Assembly (NCBI RefSeq): GCF_035987325.1
Contig: NZ_CP108488.1
Coordinates: forward strand, 6,076,001-6,140,000
Source: Streptomyces sp. NBC_01244
GTDB taxonomy: Bacteria > Actinomycetota > Actinomycetes > Streptomycetales > Streptomycetaceae
Length of the DNA: 64,000 nt
Reading direction: 5' to 3'
Shown here: piece after piece, positions 1 through 6,797 of the stretch
Numbering within the stretch: the first letter of the stretch is position 1
Layout of the letters: every line of letters begins with the position of its first letter
The notes under the pieces: generated by a model
The model's input: the letters and a program-made list of their open reading frames with translations, nothing else
Database searches by the model: none
What the model was told of the DNA's origin: nothing
Translations under genes and position numbers: made by a program

Positions 1-690
1 GTAGGACAGGACCGCGACCGAGACCGCGCCGAGCACGGCGGCCGTGGAGAACCCGCCGAGCGAGCCGTCCCCGGTGAAGGGGGAGAGCCAGGCCCGGTGC
101 TCCGCGCCCCGGACCAGTACGGTCACCGCCGAGACCAGGAACACCAGCAGGACCGCGATCTCCATGGCCAGCACGGCGAAGCCCACGCGGGCGGCGGCCC
201 GTACGCCCCACAGGTTGAGCAGGGTGGTCACGACCACCGCCAGGGCCGTCCACACCCACCGGGAGACCTCCGGGACCAGGGCGTTCATGGCGATGCCGGA
301 GAAGAGGTACGCGACCGCCGGGATCAGCAGGTAGTCGAGCATCGCCATCCAGCCGGCGATCAGCCCGGGACCCTCGCCGAGGCCCTTGCGGGCGTACGTG
401 AAAACAGAGCCGGCCTGCGGGGCCACCCGCACCATCTGCGCGTAGGAGAAGGCGGTGAAGGCCATCGCCACCGTCGCGACCAGGTAGACGAGGGCGACGG
501 CGCCGTGCGATTTGGCGTCGAGGGTGCCGAAGACGCCGACCGGGGCCATGGGGGCGATGAAGAGCAGCCCGTAGACCACCAGGTCCCGGAATCCGAGACT
601 GCGGCGCAGCGAGGTGCCGGGCGCGGCGGACGGGCCGCCGGACGGACCGGGCGGGCCGGGCGGCGTTTTGGGATCCGTCGCGGACGCCAT
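1..690 (-). CDS. APC-superfamily amino acid permease, 3' end beyond the window
   Basis: Reading the minus strand from an ATG at 690 gives 230 codons without a stop, continuing past base 1. After a Pro/Gly-rich N-terminus comes the typical APC opening: a [15 protein letters not shown] amphipathic start, TM1 with an IAPMAPVG break, then helices with SYAQMVR and [12 protein letters not shown]. This fits a proton- or sodium-coupled amino acid/polyamine transporter in the plasma membrane. About five membrane segments are visible. A GGAGG Shine-Dalgarno sits 4 bases before the ATG (695-699). It is divergent from ispH with under 100 bp between them. Substrate cannot be told from this fragment. Confidence 0.85.
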   Translation of the reverse strand, partial: MASATDPKTPPGPPGPSGGPSAAPGTSLRRSLGFRDLVVYGLLFIAPMAPVGVFGTLDAKSHGAVALVYLVATVAMAFTAFSYAQMVRVAPQAGSVFTYARKGLGEGPGLIAGWMAMLDYLLIPAVAYLFSGIAMNALVPEVSRWVWTALAVVVTTLLNLWGVRAAARVGFAVLAMEIAVLLVFLVSAVTVLVRGAEHRAWLSPFTGDGSLGGFSTAAVLGAVSVAVLSY

Positions 691-773
691 CTTTCCTCCG
701 GAGGTAAGGCAGGTGCGGATGTTCGACCCAGTTTGTGCCGAACGGGCGACCCCCGGCCTCCTGGACACCCCCG

Positions 774-787
774 TACGATGGAGCCCA
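774..787 (+). promoter_or_regulatory. Putative leaderless promoter of ispH
   Basis: TACGAT at 774-779 lies 7 bases before the ATG at 787, the geometry of a -10 box whose transcript starts at the start codon. No good ribosome-binding site precedes either in-frame ATG (778 or 787), which also favours a leaderless message. No clear -35 box is seen. Confidence 0.4.
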
Positions 788-1818
788 TGACTGCTGACGC
801 CCCCGCTCCCGCATCCCGCCGCGTTCTCCTCGCCGCCCCGCGCGGCTACTGCGCGGGCGTGGACCGAGCCGTGATCGCCGTCGAGAAGGCCCTCGAACAG
901 TACGGCGCGCCGGTCTACGTGCGGCACGAGATCGTCCACAACAAGTACGTCGTGCAGACCCTGGAGCGGAAGGGAGCCATCTTCGTCGAGAAGACGGAGG
1001 AGGTCCCCGAGGGATCCATCGTGATGTTCTCCGCGCACGGCGTGGCCCCCGTGGTCCACGAGGAGGCGGCGCGCGGCAAGCTCGCGACGATCGACGCGAC
1101 CTGCCCGCTGGTCACCAAGGTCCACAAGGAAGCGATCCGCTACGCGAACGAGGACTTCGACATCCTCCTCATCGGCCACGAGGGCCACGAGGAGGTCATC
1201 GGCACCTCCGGCGAGGCCCCGGACCACATCACCATCGTGGACGGCCCGCACGACGTCGAGAAGGTCACCGTCCGCGACGAGTCGAAGGTCGTCTGGCTGT
1301 CGCAGACCACCCTCTCCGTCGACGAGACGATGGAGACGGTCGACGCCCTGAAGACCAAGTTCCCGCTGCTCGTCTCGCCGCCCAGCGACGACATCTGCTA
1401 CGCCACCTCGAACCGCCAGGAGGCGGTCAAGGTGATGGGCAAGGACTGCGACCTCGTCATCGTCGTCGGCTCCAAGAACTCCTCGAACTCGATCCGCCTC
1501 GTCGAGGTCGCCCTCGACGCCGGCGCGCAGGCCTCGTACCTCGTGGACTTCGCCGGCGAGATCGACGAGGCCTGGCTGGAGGGCGTCACCACCGTCGGTC
1601 TGACCTCGGGCGCCTCGGTGCCGGAGGTGCTGGTCGAAGAGGTGCTGGAGTGGCTGGCCGCGCGCGGGTACGCGGACGTGGAGATCGTCAAGACGGCCGA
1701 GGAGTCCATCGTCTTCTCCCTGCCCAAGGAACTGCGCCGCGACCTGCGCGCGGAGGCGGCGGAGCTCGTGGCGGCGCCGGGCGCGGGTGCGGGCCCGGGT
1801 TCGGGCGTACAGAAGTAG
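787..1818 (+). CDS. ispH: 4-hydroxy-3-methylbut-2-enyl diphosphate reductase (IspH/LytB)
   Basis: Last step of the MEP isoprenoid pathway: an iron-sulfur enzyme reduces HMBPP to IPP and DMAPP in the cytoplasm. The 343-residue frame has the family signature [11 protein letters not shown] near the N-terminus and the three conserved cluster cysteines at about C22, C106 (in DATCPLV) and C204 (in [11 protein letters not shown]). Other family blocks include [16 protein letters not shown] and GSKNSSNS. Length is normal. The ATG at 787 is preferred over an in-frame ATG at 778 because it fits a leaderless start. The open frame extends far upstream but that part is the antisense of the permease. Followed by ppgK in the same direction. 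Confidence 0.97.
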   Translation: MTADAPAPASRRVLLAAPRGYCAGVDRAVIAVEKALEQYGAPVYVRHEIVHNKYVVQTLERKGAIFVEKTEEVPEGSIVMFSAHGVAPVVHEEAARGKLATIDATCPLVTKVHKEAIRYANEDFDILLIGHEGHEEVIGTSGEAPDHITIVDGPHDVEKVTVRDESKVVWLSQTTLSVDETMETVDALKTKFPLLVSPPSDDICYATSNRQEAVKVMGKDCDLVIVVGSKNSSNSIRLVEVALDAGAQASYLVDFAGEIDEAWLEGVTTVGLTSGASVPEVLVEEVLEWLAARGYADVEIVKTAEESIVFSLPKELRRDLRAEAAELVAAPGAGAGPGSGVQK

Positions 1819-1855
1819 GCATCTCCCCGGCAGGGCGCTCCGGCGGGTCTTTTCG

Positions 1856-1868
1856 TACGGTGAGTCCA
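1856..1868 (+). promoter_or_regulatory. Putative leaderless promoter of ppgK
   Basis: TACGGT at 1856-1861 is followed after 6 bases by the ATG at 1868, the same spacing as at ispH. No Shine-Dalgarno is visible. Transcription may also read through from ispH, since only 49 bp separate the genes. Confidence 0.35.
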
Positions 1869-2617
1869 TGGAGATCTTCGGCGTGGACATCGGCGGTTCC
1901 GGGATCAAGGGCGCTCCTGTGGACCTCAACCGTGGCGACCTGGCGCAGGAGCGCCACAAGGTGCTCACACCGCAGCCGGCCACCCCCGACGGGGTGGCCG
2001 GCTGCGTCGTCGAGGTGGTGCGCCACTTCGGCTGGGACGGCCCGGTGGGGGTCACCTTCCCGGGGGTGGTCACGGGCGGGGTGACCCGGTCGGCGGCCAA
2101 CATGGACAAGGCCTGGGTCGGGGTGGACACGGCGGCGCTGCTCTCCTCGCGCCTGGACGGCCGCCCGGTGACGGTCCTGAACGACGCGGACGCGGCCGGG
2201 GTCGCGGAGATGGCCTACGGGGCGGGGCGCGGGGTCGACGGCACCGTCATCCTGCTCACGCTGGGCACCGGGATCGGCAGCGCGCTCTTCACGGGCGGAC
2301 GACTGGTGCCCAACACCGAGCTCGGCCACCTGGAGCTGAAGGGCCACGACGCGGAGACGCGGGCCTCGGTGAAGGCGAAGGAAGACGGGGAGCTGACCTG
2401 GGAGCACTGGGCGCGCCGGGTGGGGAAGTACCTGGCGCACGTGGAGATGCTCTTCTCCCCGGACCTCTTCATCATCGGCGGCGGCGTGAGCCGCAAGCCG
2501 GACAAGTTCCTGCCGCTCATCGAGGGCGTCCGGGCGCGGATCGTGCCGGCGGAGCTGCAGAACAACGCGGGCATCGTGGGCGCGGCGATGGCGGCGCGCT
2601 CGGCGGCGCGGCAGTAG
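1868..2617 (+). CDS. ppgK: Polyphosphate glucokinase, ROK family
   Basis: Phosphorylates glucose to glucose 6-phosphate using polyphosphate or ATP. It is the usual non-PTS glucose-phosphorylating enzyme alongside GlkA in actinomycetes. The 249-residue protein opens with the ROK phosphate-binding motif GVDIGGSGIKGA, has VLNDADAAGVAEMAYG (catalytic Asp region), LTLGTGIGSALF (second phosphate loop) and the ELGHLELKGHDAETRAS block typical of PpgK rather than generic ROK kinases. Length matches the family. ispH-ppgK adjacency is conserved in Streptomyces. Convergent with the DUF6542 gene. Confidence 0.95.
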   Translation: MEIFGVDIGGSGIKGAPVDLNRGDLAQERHKVLTPQPATPDGVAGCVVEVVRHFGWDGPVGVTFPGVVTGGVTRSAANMDKAWVGVDTAALLSSRLDGRPVTVLNDADAAGVAEMAYGAGRGVDGTVILLTLGTGIGSALFTGGRLVPNTELGHLELKGHDAETRASVKAKEDGELTWEHWARRVGKYLAHVEMLFSPDLFIIGGGVSRKPDKFLPLIEGVRARIVPAELQNNAGIVGAAMAARSAARQ

Positions 2618-2664
2618 CCGCAGGACCCGGCCGTGCAGGGCCCGGCCCCGCAGGACCCGGCCCC

Positions 2665-2696
2665 GCCGGGCTCAGGCGACGCCGGGCTCAGGCGAC
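2665..2696 (+). repeat. 16-bp perfect tandem duplication
   Basis: The unit gccgggctcaggcgac occurs twice back to back (2665-2680, 2681-2696). The second copy contains the stop codon of the DUF6542 gene on the minus strand. The first copy reads as a post-stop duplicate. It looks like a recent slippage event at the 3' end of that gene. Confidence 0.8.
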
Positions 2697-3167
2697 GCGG
2701 CGGGGCATCCGGCGGCGGCCGATGAGGACGGCCTTGCGCACCACCGCGATCAGCGCCGCCACGAGCGTGCCCGCGTACAGCCAGCCGGCGTGCAGGGACA
2801 GCGCGGACACCAGCCCCATCACCTCGCCGGCGAAGCCGCCGGAGCCGCCCGACACGGGCCACACTCCGGCGGCGAAGGCGATGGGGGCGGAGATGGGCGC
2901 GGTGATCAGGTCGGCGGGCCGCACCCACAGGGCGGTGGCGGCCGCGACCGGCAGGAAGAACAGGCCGTAGACGAACAGCGAGGCGTCGAACAGCAGCCAG
3001 TCGAGGCCGCCGATCAGGAACATCGCGGCGCAGGCGAAGAGCCCGCCGCCGAGCCCGGTCAGCCGGGGCCGCGGCAGCCGGCGCACCGGCGCCGGCACTC
3101 GCTGGGGGGACCGCTCGGCAGACCGCTCCGCCGGGTGACGTACCGTACGCGCCTTGTATCGCTCCAC
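2688..3167 (-). CDS. DUF6542 family small integral membrane protein
   Basis: A 159-residue protein with a basic, proline-rich N-terminus (about 35 residues, cytosolic), then four hydrophobic segments (roughly 36-55, 60-80, 90-110, 118-145) and an Arg-rich end. The fold and neighbourhood match the actinobacterial DUF6542 proteins found between ppgK and ychF. No catalytic motif is seen and the function is unknown. The start at 3167 is the first ATG before the conserved region. Divergent from ychF. Confidence 0.8.
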   Translation of the reverse strand: MERYKARTVRHPAERSAERSPQRVPAPVRRLPRPRLTGLGGGLFACAAMFLIGGLDWLLFDASLFVYGLFFLPVAAATALWVRPADLITAPISAPIAFAAGVWPVSGGSGGFAGEVMGLVSALSLHAGWLYAGTLVAALIAVVRKAVLIGRRRMPRRVA

Positions 3168-3300
3168 CCCCCAAAGCTAGGCGGGGAGGCAGCCGATCGT
3201 GTGCCCGGACACGCGTACATCCGTGCCCCCTCATCGAAAGTAAACTGCTCCTTGGCCCACTCCGGGCCGCCGCCCCCTCCAGCTACGGGAAGTCGCCAAC

Positions 3301-4389
3301 GTGTCGCTCACGATCGGAATCGTCGGCCTGCCAAATGTCGGCAAGTCGACCCTGTTCAACGCCCTGACCAAGAACGACGTGCTGGCGGCCAACTACCCGT
3401 TCGCCACGATCGAGCCGAACGTCGGCGTCGTCGGCGTTCCGGACGCGCGCCTGGGCGTCCTGGCCGGCATCTTCGGCTCCGCCAAGCTCCTCCCGGCGAC
3501 GGTCGACTTCGTCGACATCGCGGGCATCGTGCGCGGTGCGTCGGAGGGCGAGGGCCTCGGCAACAAGTTCCTCGCGAACATCCGCGAGTCGGACGCGATC
3601 TGCCAGGTCATCCGCGCCTTCAAGGACGAGAACGTCGTCCACGTCGACGGCAAGGTCTCGCCGAAGGACGACATCGAGACCATCAACACCGAGCTGATCC
3701 TCGCGGACCTCCAGTCCATCGAGAAGGCGGTGCCCCGTCTGACGAAGGAGTCCCGCCTCCAGAAGGAGAAGGTCGCGGTCCTCGCGGCCGTCGAGAAGGC
3801 CACGAAGATCCTCGAAGCGGGCGACACCCTCTTCTCGCACGGCATCACGAAGGGCACGGAGCAGGGCGACCTCCTCCACGAGCTGCACCTCCTCACGGTC
3901 AAGCCGTTCCTCTACGTCTTCAACGTGGACGAGGACGAGCTGACGGACGACGCCTTCAAGGCCGAGCAGAGCGCGCTGGTGGCCCCGGCCGAGGCGATCT
4001 TCCTGAACGCCAAGCTCGAGGCGGAGCTCATCGAGCTCGACGACGACGAGGCGCTCGAGCTCCTCCAGTCGGTCGGCCAGGAGGAGCCCGGCATGGCCAC
4101 CCTCGGCCGCGTCGGCTTCGCCACCCTGGGCCTGCAGACCTACCTGACGGCCGGCCCGAAGGAAACCCGCGCCTGGACCATCAAGAAGGGCGCCACCGCC
4201 CCCGAGGCCGCCGGCGTGATCCACACCGACTTCCAGCGCGGCTTCATCAAGGCGGAGATCATCTCCTTCGAGGACCTGGTCGCCTGCGGCTCGGTCGCCG
4301 AGGCCCGCTCCAAGGGCAAGGCCCGCATGGAGGGCAAGGACTACGTCATGCAGGACGGCGACGTGGTCGAGTTCCGCTTCAACGTCTGA
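3301..4389 (+). CDS. ychF: Redox-regulated ATPase YchF (OLA1 family)
   Basis: Ribosome-associated, universally conserved Obg-family P-loop NTPase that prefers ATP. Family work links it to the oxidative stress response and translation. The 362-residue protein begins with GIVGLPNVGKSTLFNALT (P-loop at residues 9-17), then FATIEPNVGVV (switch I), DFVDIAGIVRGASEGEGLG (G3 and switch II) and a C-terminal TGS domain containing AWTIKKGATAPEAAG and DGDVVEFRFNV. Length is exactly typical. GTG start, with weak GGGAAG about 12 bases upstream. A strong terminator follows immediately. Confidence 0.97.
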   Translation: MSLTIGIVGLPNVGKSTLFNALTKNDVLAANYPFATIEPNVGVVGVPDARLGVLAGIFGSAKLLPATVDFVDIAGIVRGASEGEGLGNKFLANIRESDAICQVIRAFKDENVVHVDGKVSPKDDIETINTELILADLQSIEKAVPRLTKESRLQKEKVAVLAAVEKATKILEAGDTLFSHGITKGTEQGDLLHELHLLTVKPFLYVFNVDEDELTDDAFKAEQSALVAPAEAIFLNAKLEAELIELDDDEALELLQSVGQEEPGMATLGRVGFATLGLQTYLTAGPKETRAWTIKKGATAPEAAGVIHTDFQRGFIKAEIISFEDLVACGSVAEARSKGKARMEGKDYVMQDGDVVEFRFNV

Positions 4390-4394
4390 GTGGT

Positions 4395-4432
4395 CCGAAG
4401 GGGCCGGCTCCTGCGGGAGCCGGCCCCTTCGG
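4395..4432 (+). terminator. Intrinsic terminator after ychF
   Basis: A 17-bp perfect stem (4395-4411 with 4416-4432) closes on the 4-base loop TGCG, starting 5 bases after the ychF stop. There is no long T-run, as usual in Streptomyces. It also bounds the PGA-associated block on its left side. Confidence 0.9.
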
Positions 4433-4476
4433 TGTGCGGTCACCACGGCCAAACCAGTCAAATGCGGTCGAGACGG

Positions 4477-5445
4477 TCAAGATTTCGACCAGCGCTTGGT
4501 GAGAACCGTTATGGCTTCTGTCACATCGTCGAGGCGGCTGTCGTCCGTCCTTATCACCCTCGCGAGTTCAATGTGGAGAAAACGCAGCTTTTCCTCGGCC
4601 GCCACCTGGCCCTGCTCGTTCGAGGTTCCGGACAGTTTGCATTTCCGGACATTGGCCCGGCAGACCTCAAGGCCCTCGTCGGTCAGCGCCGCCGACAGGG
4701 TCCTGGCCTCGGACACCGCACGGTCCCCGGCCCCGGTCGAGACCACGGCGTCGAATTCGGGGAAGGACTCGTTGGCGAAGCCGTGCAGCTGCACCCCTGG
4801 CAGGCCGCGCTCCATCAGCTCCTCGATCACCTTGTGGAACACCGAGTCCGTGCGGTGCGCCACATCGGCGGAGTCCCCTTCGCCGGCGGTCCGGTGAGCG
4901 CCGGCCAGCACCATCACTCCGCCGGGCGCCCCGCGCAGCACCCGGGCGCCGAGCCGCTCGGTCTCCTGGTCGGCGACCGGGTGGGGGACCTGCACGCTCC
5001 AGGTCAGCGGCACGCCCAGGTTGACGTACACCCGGCCCCAGCCGCGGTTCGCCGAGCCCGAAGAGCCCGCCGCGTCCGCGACCTCGGCGTAGTCCCGGCC
5101 GCTGACGGTGTCCGTGAACGCCTGCACGGTGAAATCGACCTCGGCCAGCCTCTTGCGCGCCGCCTCCTCCTTGCCGTCGAGGAGGAGGGCGACACCCTGG
5201 GTGACCGTCCGGCGCTCGGTCGCGGTGGGGATCCGGTACCCCCCCCGCTCGCCGAATCCCTGGGTGAATGCCGTAATCCGCTTTTCCAGGTCGACCCCCG
5301 GGGCAGCCGAAGGTCTGGAATTCACCTGCATTTCGCCCGATGGTTGCCCTGCGGAGAGCGTGAAATACGCCACAATCGCGGCCATGATGGCCACCGCGCA
5401 CAGAGTTGCCTTAATCGTTATACGTTTCGCGAGGAACGGAGTCAT
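4477..5445 (-). CDS. Membrane-anchored protein resembling zinc-dependent poly-gamma-glutamate hydrolases
   Basis: 322 residues: short basic N-terminus, one membrane segment (about 14-31), then an exported domain. Motifs in the second half are H155-P-V-A-D-x-E-T (153-163), AGAHR (181-185), DVAH (194-197), VQLHGF (218-223) and FLHIELARVIR (289-299). An early H..D/E, a later HG and a C-terminal HxELxR glutamate recall the PghP / N-formylglutamate-amidohydrolase fold, which binds zinc and cuts gamma-glutamyl or related amide bonds. This is my inference; I do not recognise the exact family. It is divergent from the CapA gene with 21 bp between start codons, so a shared promoter region is likely. 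The first 20 codons are AT-rich (ATA, ATT, AAA), unlike the neighbours, hinting at transfer. The ATG at 5445 is the only start leaving a clean signal anchor. Confidence 0.5.
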   Translation of the reverse strand: MTPFLAKRITIKATLCAVAIMAAIVAYFTLSAGQPSGEMQVNSRPSAAPGVDLEKRITAFTQGFGERGGYRIPTATERRTVTQGVALLLDGKEEAARKRLAEVDFTVQAFTDTVSGRDYAEVADAAGSSGSANRGWGRVYVNLGVPLTWSVQVPHPVADQETERLGARVLRGAPGGVMVLAGAHRTAGEGDSADVAHRTDSVFHKVIEELMERGLPGVQLHGFANESFPEFDAVVSTGAGDRAVSEARTLSAALTDEGLEVCRANVRKCKLSGTSNEQGQVAAEEKLRFLHIELARVIRTDDSRLDDVTEAITVLTKRWSKS

Positions 5446-5466
5446 GATCGGATAAAGATAGACCGA

Positions 5467-6696
5467 GTGAAGATATCCGCCTCTCTCGTCACGCTCCGCA
5501 CCGGAGCGCTCACCCTGCTCCTGTCGACAGCGCTCACCGGCTGTGGACTCCTCGGCGGCGCAGGATCCGGTGGTGATGCCAAGGGCCGTCTGTCCACGGG
5601 GGCCGGTGGGCGTTCTTTCACCGTGGCCGCGGCCGGTGACGTTCTCATCCACCCCGAGCTGACCACTCAGGCCGAGCAGGATGCCAAGGCCAAGGGCAAG
5701 GCCGGCATGGACTTCGGACAGATCATGGCCGGGGTGAAGCCCGTCATCAGCAAGGCCGACCTGGCGATCTGCCACATGGAGCCCGTGCTGGGCAAGCCGG
5801 AGGGGCCGTTCCAGAGCTTCCCGGACTTCATCGCGCCGCCGCAGGTCACCACGACCCTCAAGGACCTCGGGTACGACACCTGCTCGACCGCGTCGAACCA
5901 CGTGCTCGACCACGGTGAGGGCGGTGTCAAGAGCACCCTCGACGCCCTCGACAAGGCGGGCCTCAAGCACACCGGCTCCGCACGCAGCCAGGCGGAGGGC
6001 GCCAAGCCGCTGATCATGGACGTCAAGGGCGTCAAGGTCGCGCAGATCTCCTTCGCCGGCGGGTTCAACGGCCGTCAGGTACCCGCGGACAAGCCGTGGC
6101 TGGCCAACAAGACCTCACTGGACGCCATCTCGGCCGCCGAGAAGGCCGCCCGGGCCGCCGGCGCCGAAGTCGTCATCCTCAGCATCCACTGGGGCACGGA
6201 GCACCAGCCCGCCCCGAACTCGCTCCAGCTGAGCCTCGCCAAGAAGGTCGCCGAGAAGACCGGCATCAACCTGGTCATCGGCCACCACGCCCACGTCGTC
6301 CAGCCCATGGAGAAGGTCGGCGACATCTGGGTCGCGTACGGGCTCGGCAACCAGCTCGCCCGGCACGAGGTGCCGAGCGGACTGTCCGAGGAAGGCGTCA
6401 TCGGCTGGTTCGAATTCGCCGAGAAGAACGGCAAGTGGGACGTCAAGGCCCGGTACGTCCCCACCTTCGTGGAGCTGCCGCCGGACCTGGAGGTTTCCGA
6501 CCCCGCGGTCAAGCTGCCGGAGACCGGACAGGTCAAGGACCACAGGCTGATCGAGCTCGCCACCGCGCTGAAGAACGACAGCGGGCTGTCGGCCGAACGG
6601 CGCGCCCGCTACCAGCTCGCGTTCGACCGCACCCAGGGCACCTTGCTCAACCGGGGCGGCGGCAAGGACGGACTGGCGCCGCTGACGAACCGCTAG
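5467..6696 (+). CDS. capA: CapA-family poly-gamma-glutamate synthesis lipoprotein
   Basis: 409 residues. GTG start, then a signal peptide ending in a lipobox L-T-G-C (Cys at 26), so it should be lipid-anchored outside the membrane. The body is a CapA/PGA_cap metallophosphoesterase-like domain: AAGDVLIHP (54-63), CHMEPVLG, CSTASNHVLDHGEGG, ILSIHWGTEH and VIGHHAHVVQPMEK are the metal-binding blocks in family order. CapA/PgsA is the membrane-associated factor needed for PGA synthesis or export in Bacillus; its precise chemistry is unsettled. It is followed in the same direction by the HAMP protein and PgsB-PgsC, which supports a real capsule role rather than a stray CapA homologue. Being a lipoprotein instead of TM-anchored is a difference from Bacillus PgsA. 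Confidence 0.88.
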   Translation: MKISASLVTLRTGALTLLLSTALTGCGLLGGAGSGGDAKGRLSTGAGGRSFTVAAAGDVLIHPELTTQAEQDAKAKGKAGMDFGQIMAGVKPVISKADLAICHMEPVLGKPEGPFQSFPDFIAPPQVTTTLKDLGYDTCSTASNHVLDHGEGGVKSTLDALDKAGLKHTGSARSQAEGAKPLIMDVKGVKVAQISFAGGFNGRQVPADKPWLANKTSLDAISAAEKAARAAGAEVVILSIHWGTEHQPAPNSLQLSLAKKVAEKTGINLVIGHHAHVVQPMEKVGDIWVAYGLGNQLARHEVPSGLSEEGVIGWFEFAEKNGKWDVKARYVPTFVELPPDLEVSDPAVKLPETGQVKDHRLIELATALKNDSGLSAERRARYQLAFDRTQGTLLNRGGGKDGLAPLTNR

Positions 6697-6797
6697 GACC
6701 GGGGCGACCGCAGTCCGCCCGCCGGACGTGTCGCCCAGCGAACCCGCACCGCACCGCACCCGCACCCGCACCATCACCCACATCCACAGGAGTCCCG

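Noticed and set aside
37..334. Small open frames antisense to the left-end permease
   Set aside because: The minus-strand reading is a convincing membrane permease; the others are compositional noise.
97..786. In-frame upstream extension of ispH
   Set aside because: Those codons are antisense to the APC permease and give a His/Arg/Gly-rich sequence unlike any IspH N-terminus.
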